This document shows positions 5,537 to 5,569 of a stretch of 5,569 bases of DNA, piece by piece; position 1 is the first letter of the stretch, and every line of letters begins with the position of its first letter. This DNA comes from Candidatus Aenigmatarchaeota archaeon (lineage in GTDB: Archaea; Aenigmatarchaeota; Aenigmatarchaeia; GW2011-AR5; WALA01): NCBI GenBank assembly GCA_015523085.1, contig WALA01000005.1:1-5569 (forward strand), given 5' to 3'. Below the pieces are notes generated by a model, which saw only the letters and a program-made list of their open reading frames with translations, was not told the origin of the DNA and searched no databases. The translations under genes were made by a program, and so were the position numbers.

Positions 5537-5569
5537 ATGGGCTCGAACAAGGCGTACGATATGGGAAGA
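5537..5569 (+). CDS. Start of a divergent gene, cut by the window end
   Basis: Only the first 11 codons are present, reading MGSNKAYDMGR, open to the end of the window. I chose ATG 5537 because its codons resemble those of the neighbours and it lies at leaderless distance from the TATAAAAA box. An ATG at 5532 in another frame (MVWARTRRTIWE) has AGGTG 5 nt upstream and cannot be excluded. The peptide is too short to assign. A small, basic, Gly/Arg-containing start of this kind occurs in some archaeal nuclease-like proteins, but that is a weak impression only. Confidence 0.35.
   Translation, partial: MGSNKAYDMGR

Noticed and set aside
1..5569. tRNA, rRNA, CRISPR array, transposase or phage genes
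   Set aside because: No cloverleaf, rRNA-like stretch, regularly spaced repeats, inverted terminal repeats or mobile-element proteins were seen; coding sequence covers nearly the whole window.

Overview
The window is dense archaeal DNA. Five complete genes and the first codons of a sixth fill almost all of it, and no gap exceeds about 50 bases. The archaeal assignment rests on four things: a DUF655 protein (a family I know only from archaea), an archaeal-type HD-domain protein, GGTG/GGTGA-type ribosome binding sites at internal gene starts, and TATA-type AT-rich boxes about 25 nt upstream of start codons that have no Shine-Dalgarno sequence. I cannot name the phylum. A small-genome (DPANN-like) archaeon is possible, but that is only an impression from the compactness and from the two large unfamiliar proteins.

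Left part (1-1322, + strand): a DUF655 RNA/DNA-binding protein is followed at once by an HD-domain phosphohydrolase whose ribosome binding site overlaps the DUF655 stop codon. This looks like the end of an operon entering from the left. In many archaea DUF655 sits with ribosomal and RNA-modification genes.

Middle (1323-5121, - strand): two large genes, called A (3274-5121, 615 aa) and B (1323-3272, about 649 aa), are arranged A then B with almost no gap and are probably translationally coupled. B is a TIM-barrel protein of the endonuclease IV / xylose-isomerase-like superfamily. It keeps eight of the nine metal-ligand positions of endonuclease IV in order, but about 300 residues, including a long charged coiled coil, are inserted between barrel strands 4 and 5. 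A matches nothing I recognise. It has two charged helical (coiled-coil-like) segments and a His/Asp-rich cluster near its C-terminus. The A-B pair is the best candidate here for an undescribed system: probably a metal-dependent enzyme with a dedicated partner, substrate unknown.

Right part (5156-5569): a small four-helix membrane protein (- strand) lies just upstream of A, and a divergent gene starts on the + strand and runs off the window. The two divergent genes appear to share one TATA-like box. The left and middle operons meet tail to tail with no base between their stop codons.
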